From contig BSWB01000005.1 of the NCBI GenBank assembly GCA_033239125.1, positions 139,682,494 to 139,746,493 of the forward strand: a stretch of 64,000 nucleotides of DNA, read 5' to 3'. The notes under the pieces are model-generated. The model saw only the letters and a program-made list of their open reading frames with translations, ran no database searches and had not been told where the DNA came from. Position 1 is the stretch's first letter; each line of letters starts with the position of its first letter. Positions 62,377 through 64,000 of this stretch are shown in pieces. The stretch comes from Fagopyrum homotropicum (lineage: Eukaryota; Streptophyta; Magnoliopsida; Caryophyllales; Polygonaceae). A program made the translations under genes and the position numbers.

Positions 62377-64000
62377 TGTAATAACCAAAAATTTTAAGTT
62401 CCGGTAAAGTGAAATTAAATCCGACGAGACCATTGTAAATAATAAATCAGTAAAACAAAACGAGTTTAGTTCTATCATTTTATGTGACCTAGATTCACAT
62501 AAAATGATAAATTAAATTCCCGGGAATAATTTACGCTTTTAAATAAAATCAATTATAATCTATAAATACGGAAACTAATTCCGTATTATATAAATTCCCG
62601 CACTTTAATGAGTTCCGGATCCTGTTCTAAAAAGAGTGAGATAGGAGTTAACCCGCTACTAGGCCCAAATTATCGGCCCAGCCCAGCCAGCCCATTCCTA
62701 ATGACTAATCTAATTAACCTAATTAATTAAACCTAATTCTAAACCTACGTTAAACCTACCGCTAATCGACTCACCTTCTGTAACATATCGTGCCTTCCTT
62801 GCCGCGGAGAAGAGACGATTGCAACGCCGAAGCCACCACCAGCCGGAGTCCGCTTCCACCAGCAACGCCGCCCAGCACCTTGCGCCGCTCCCCGCCGGAT
62901 CCAGCCGCCCAGCCCTGCACGCCCCAGCCGGCCGGTAAGATCCGATTCTCCCTTCTCTCGTCTCCCTCCCGCACCCCTCTGTTGTTTCGGCTTTTGTTTC
63001 GAGCCGGACCGTAACCGCCGCTTCTTCGCAGCCGACTGCTGTTCGCTTCGCGCTCCACCGGAGAAGACGCCACCACTGCTTCCGTTAACTCCCTCGCACG
63101 CCGGAACTGCAGACCGACTGGTGAGCCTTCTTCTCCTTCCGTCCCCTTCAATGTCTCCTGTTCTGTGTGCCTAATCGATTAGAGCGGTCCCTCACGGATC
63201 CTGCAGTGATAGCCGGCCAACGGAACGGTGCAACAGGAGAGTATACGAGCCATACCTTTGCAGCCGAAGGAGATGCCGGAACCGCCACCACTGTCCCGCA
63301 GCAACAGCAGGCCGACTACCAGGAGAAACCGCCGGAACGCTACTGTTTAGGACCCTAACGCCGGACTGCAGATTCCGTAAGCTTGCTACTCCTCCCTTCG
63401 ACTTCACTGTCACCCATTGTGTTTGTGAACTGCTGTTGTTGAGTCTCAGCGTAAATAACGTAAATGAGCTGCTGAGTATGTGCATAAAATAGAAGGAAGG
63501 GCTGCTGTAAATTAATTTAAGTTCTTCAGCTTTTAGGTTTCGAACAGCCCATATTGTCGATCAATTATAAAATGTTTGGATAAAGATCCACCGTTGAATT
63601 TTGGATATGTTGTAGACGGATATATGTAGTTTATCATATTAAAATTTGGTGAGAAATGAACGGTCGGATTGAAAGTTACGAGCTCCCGAAGTTAGGTAGT
63701 TGAGCAGTTTTATTGAACTTATAAATTTGACTAAGTATAAGAAAGTAGAGTGAGGAACCGAATTTGGAAATTATTATAAAAATATCGGCTGAACAGTTTG
63801 GTGAAATTCTTTCTTCTAAGGCTAGATGGAACCTCATAGATGATCTAGATATTAAATTCGGAAATTTTATAAGCCGTTAAGAATTTTATATTTAGAGCCG
63901 AAGTTAAACCTTTTTCGGTTCTTCCGGAAAATAGAAACATAAGAAAAATGTCCGTTCCGCACCTAATAAAATTCTACGAGTTAGGATATATTTTAGAACT
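62377..64000 (+). repeat. 3' LTR of the Tekay element, truncated by window end
   Basis: Constant offset of 8,022 bases from the 5' LTR, no indels in the visible 1,624 bases. Contains the same promoter and GC-rich leader. Confidence 0.95.

Larger units (their letters stand above)
51474..64000 (+). mobile_element. Tork-like Ty1/copia element, interrupted and leaving the window
   Basis: LTR (51474-52183), primer site (52187), gag-protease-integrase frame from 52578 that is cut in integrase at 54354 by a Tekay element. The remaining integrase, RT, RNase H and 3' LTR must lie beyond 64000, after the Tekay 3' LTR. The copia order (integrase before RT) and motifs WILDSGCTMHAT and LLHSRLGHMG support the assignment. 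Confidence 0.85.
54355..64000 (+). mobile_element. Young Tekay/Del-like chromovirus, 3' LTR running out of the window
   Basis: 5' LTR 54355-56984, primer site 56988-56999, gag-pol to 62158, polypurine tract 62364-62370, 3' LTR from 62377. The visible 1,624 bases of the 3' LTR differ from the 5' copy at only three sites that I found (55252/63274, 55740/63762, 55746/63768), so the insertion is recent. TAAAA precedes the 5' LTR; the matching duplication is outside. It sits in the copia integrase gene in the same orientation. Confidence 0.95.

Overview
The window is nuclear DNA of a flowering plant, most likely a eudicot; the species cannot be named. The evidence is Ty3/gypsy chromovirus (Tekay/Del-like), Tat/Ogre-like and Ty1/copia (Tork-like) retrotransposons with plant-type primer sites, CACTA, hAT, MULE-like, Harbinger-like and Helitron elements, and captured fragments of plant genes with GT-AG exon edges. 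No intact host gene, rRNA, tRNA or CRISPR array was found. Almost every kilobase is mobile DNA, mostly element inside element.

Layout. 1-5881: right-hand part of a CACTA transposon carrying host exon pieces (one a PHD finger); its end lies inside the RNase H region of a Tat/Ogre-like retrotransposon on the minus strand (gag-pro-RT 11796 down to about 5882, primer site about 11847, LTR 11863 to at least 14950). 14951-17020: truncated minus-strand Tekay-type LTR. 17962-27537: three Helitron-like elements head to tail on the minus strand; one holds a Tekay RT/RNase H fragment, another an exon of QCR7 (cytochrome bc1 subunit 7). 27721-28830: remains of a gypsy LTR and gag. 30409-48641: solo LTR ('LTR3', target duplication ACGTT), split by a hAT element (31129-35073, itself holding two MULE-like elements between TA microsatellites) and by a second solo LTR ('LTR2', 36665-47705, duplication AAAAC), which is split by a complete non-autonomous LTR element (37319-46573, duplication CAGTA). 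49280-50845: another Helitron-like copy with a MULE-like insertion. 51474 to the end: a Tork-like copia element cut in its integrase by a young Tekay element (54355 to beyond 64000).

How the parts relate. The Tekay element at 54355 has a nearly open gag-pol with chromodomain. The element at 37319 has LTRs differing by about one substitution although its coding region is full of stops, so it was probably moved by proteins of an autonomous relative. Four Tekay-type LTR families share what looks like a leader intron: a splice donor inside a hairpin, a CTAAC branch site inside the palindrome GTTAGCTAAC, and an acceptor 30-32 nt later. Three different LTR elements carry arrays of short hairpins whose stems vary in sequence yet stay complementary. 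These two signals are the best candidates for undescribed biology here.
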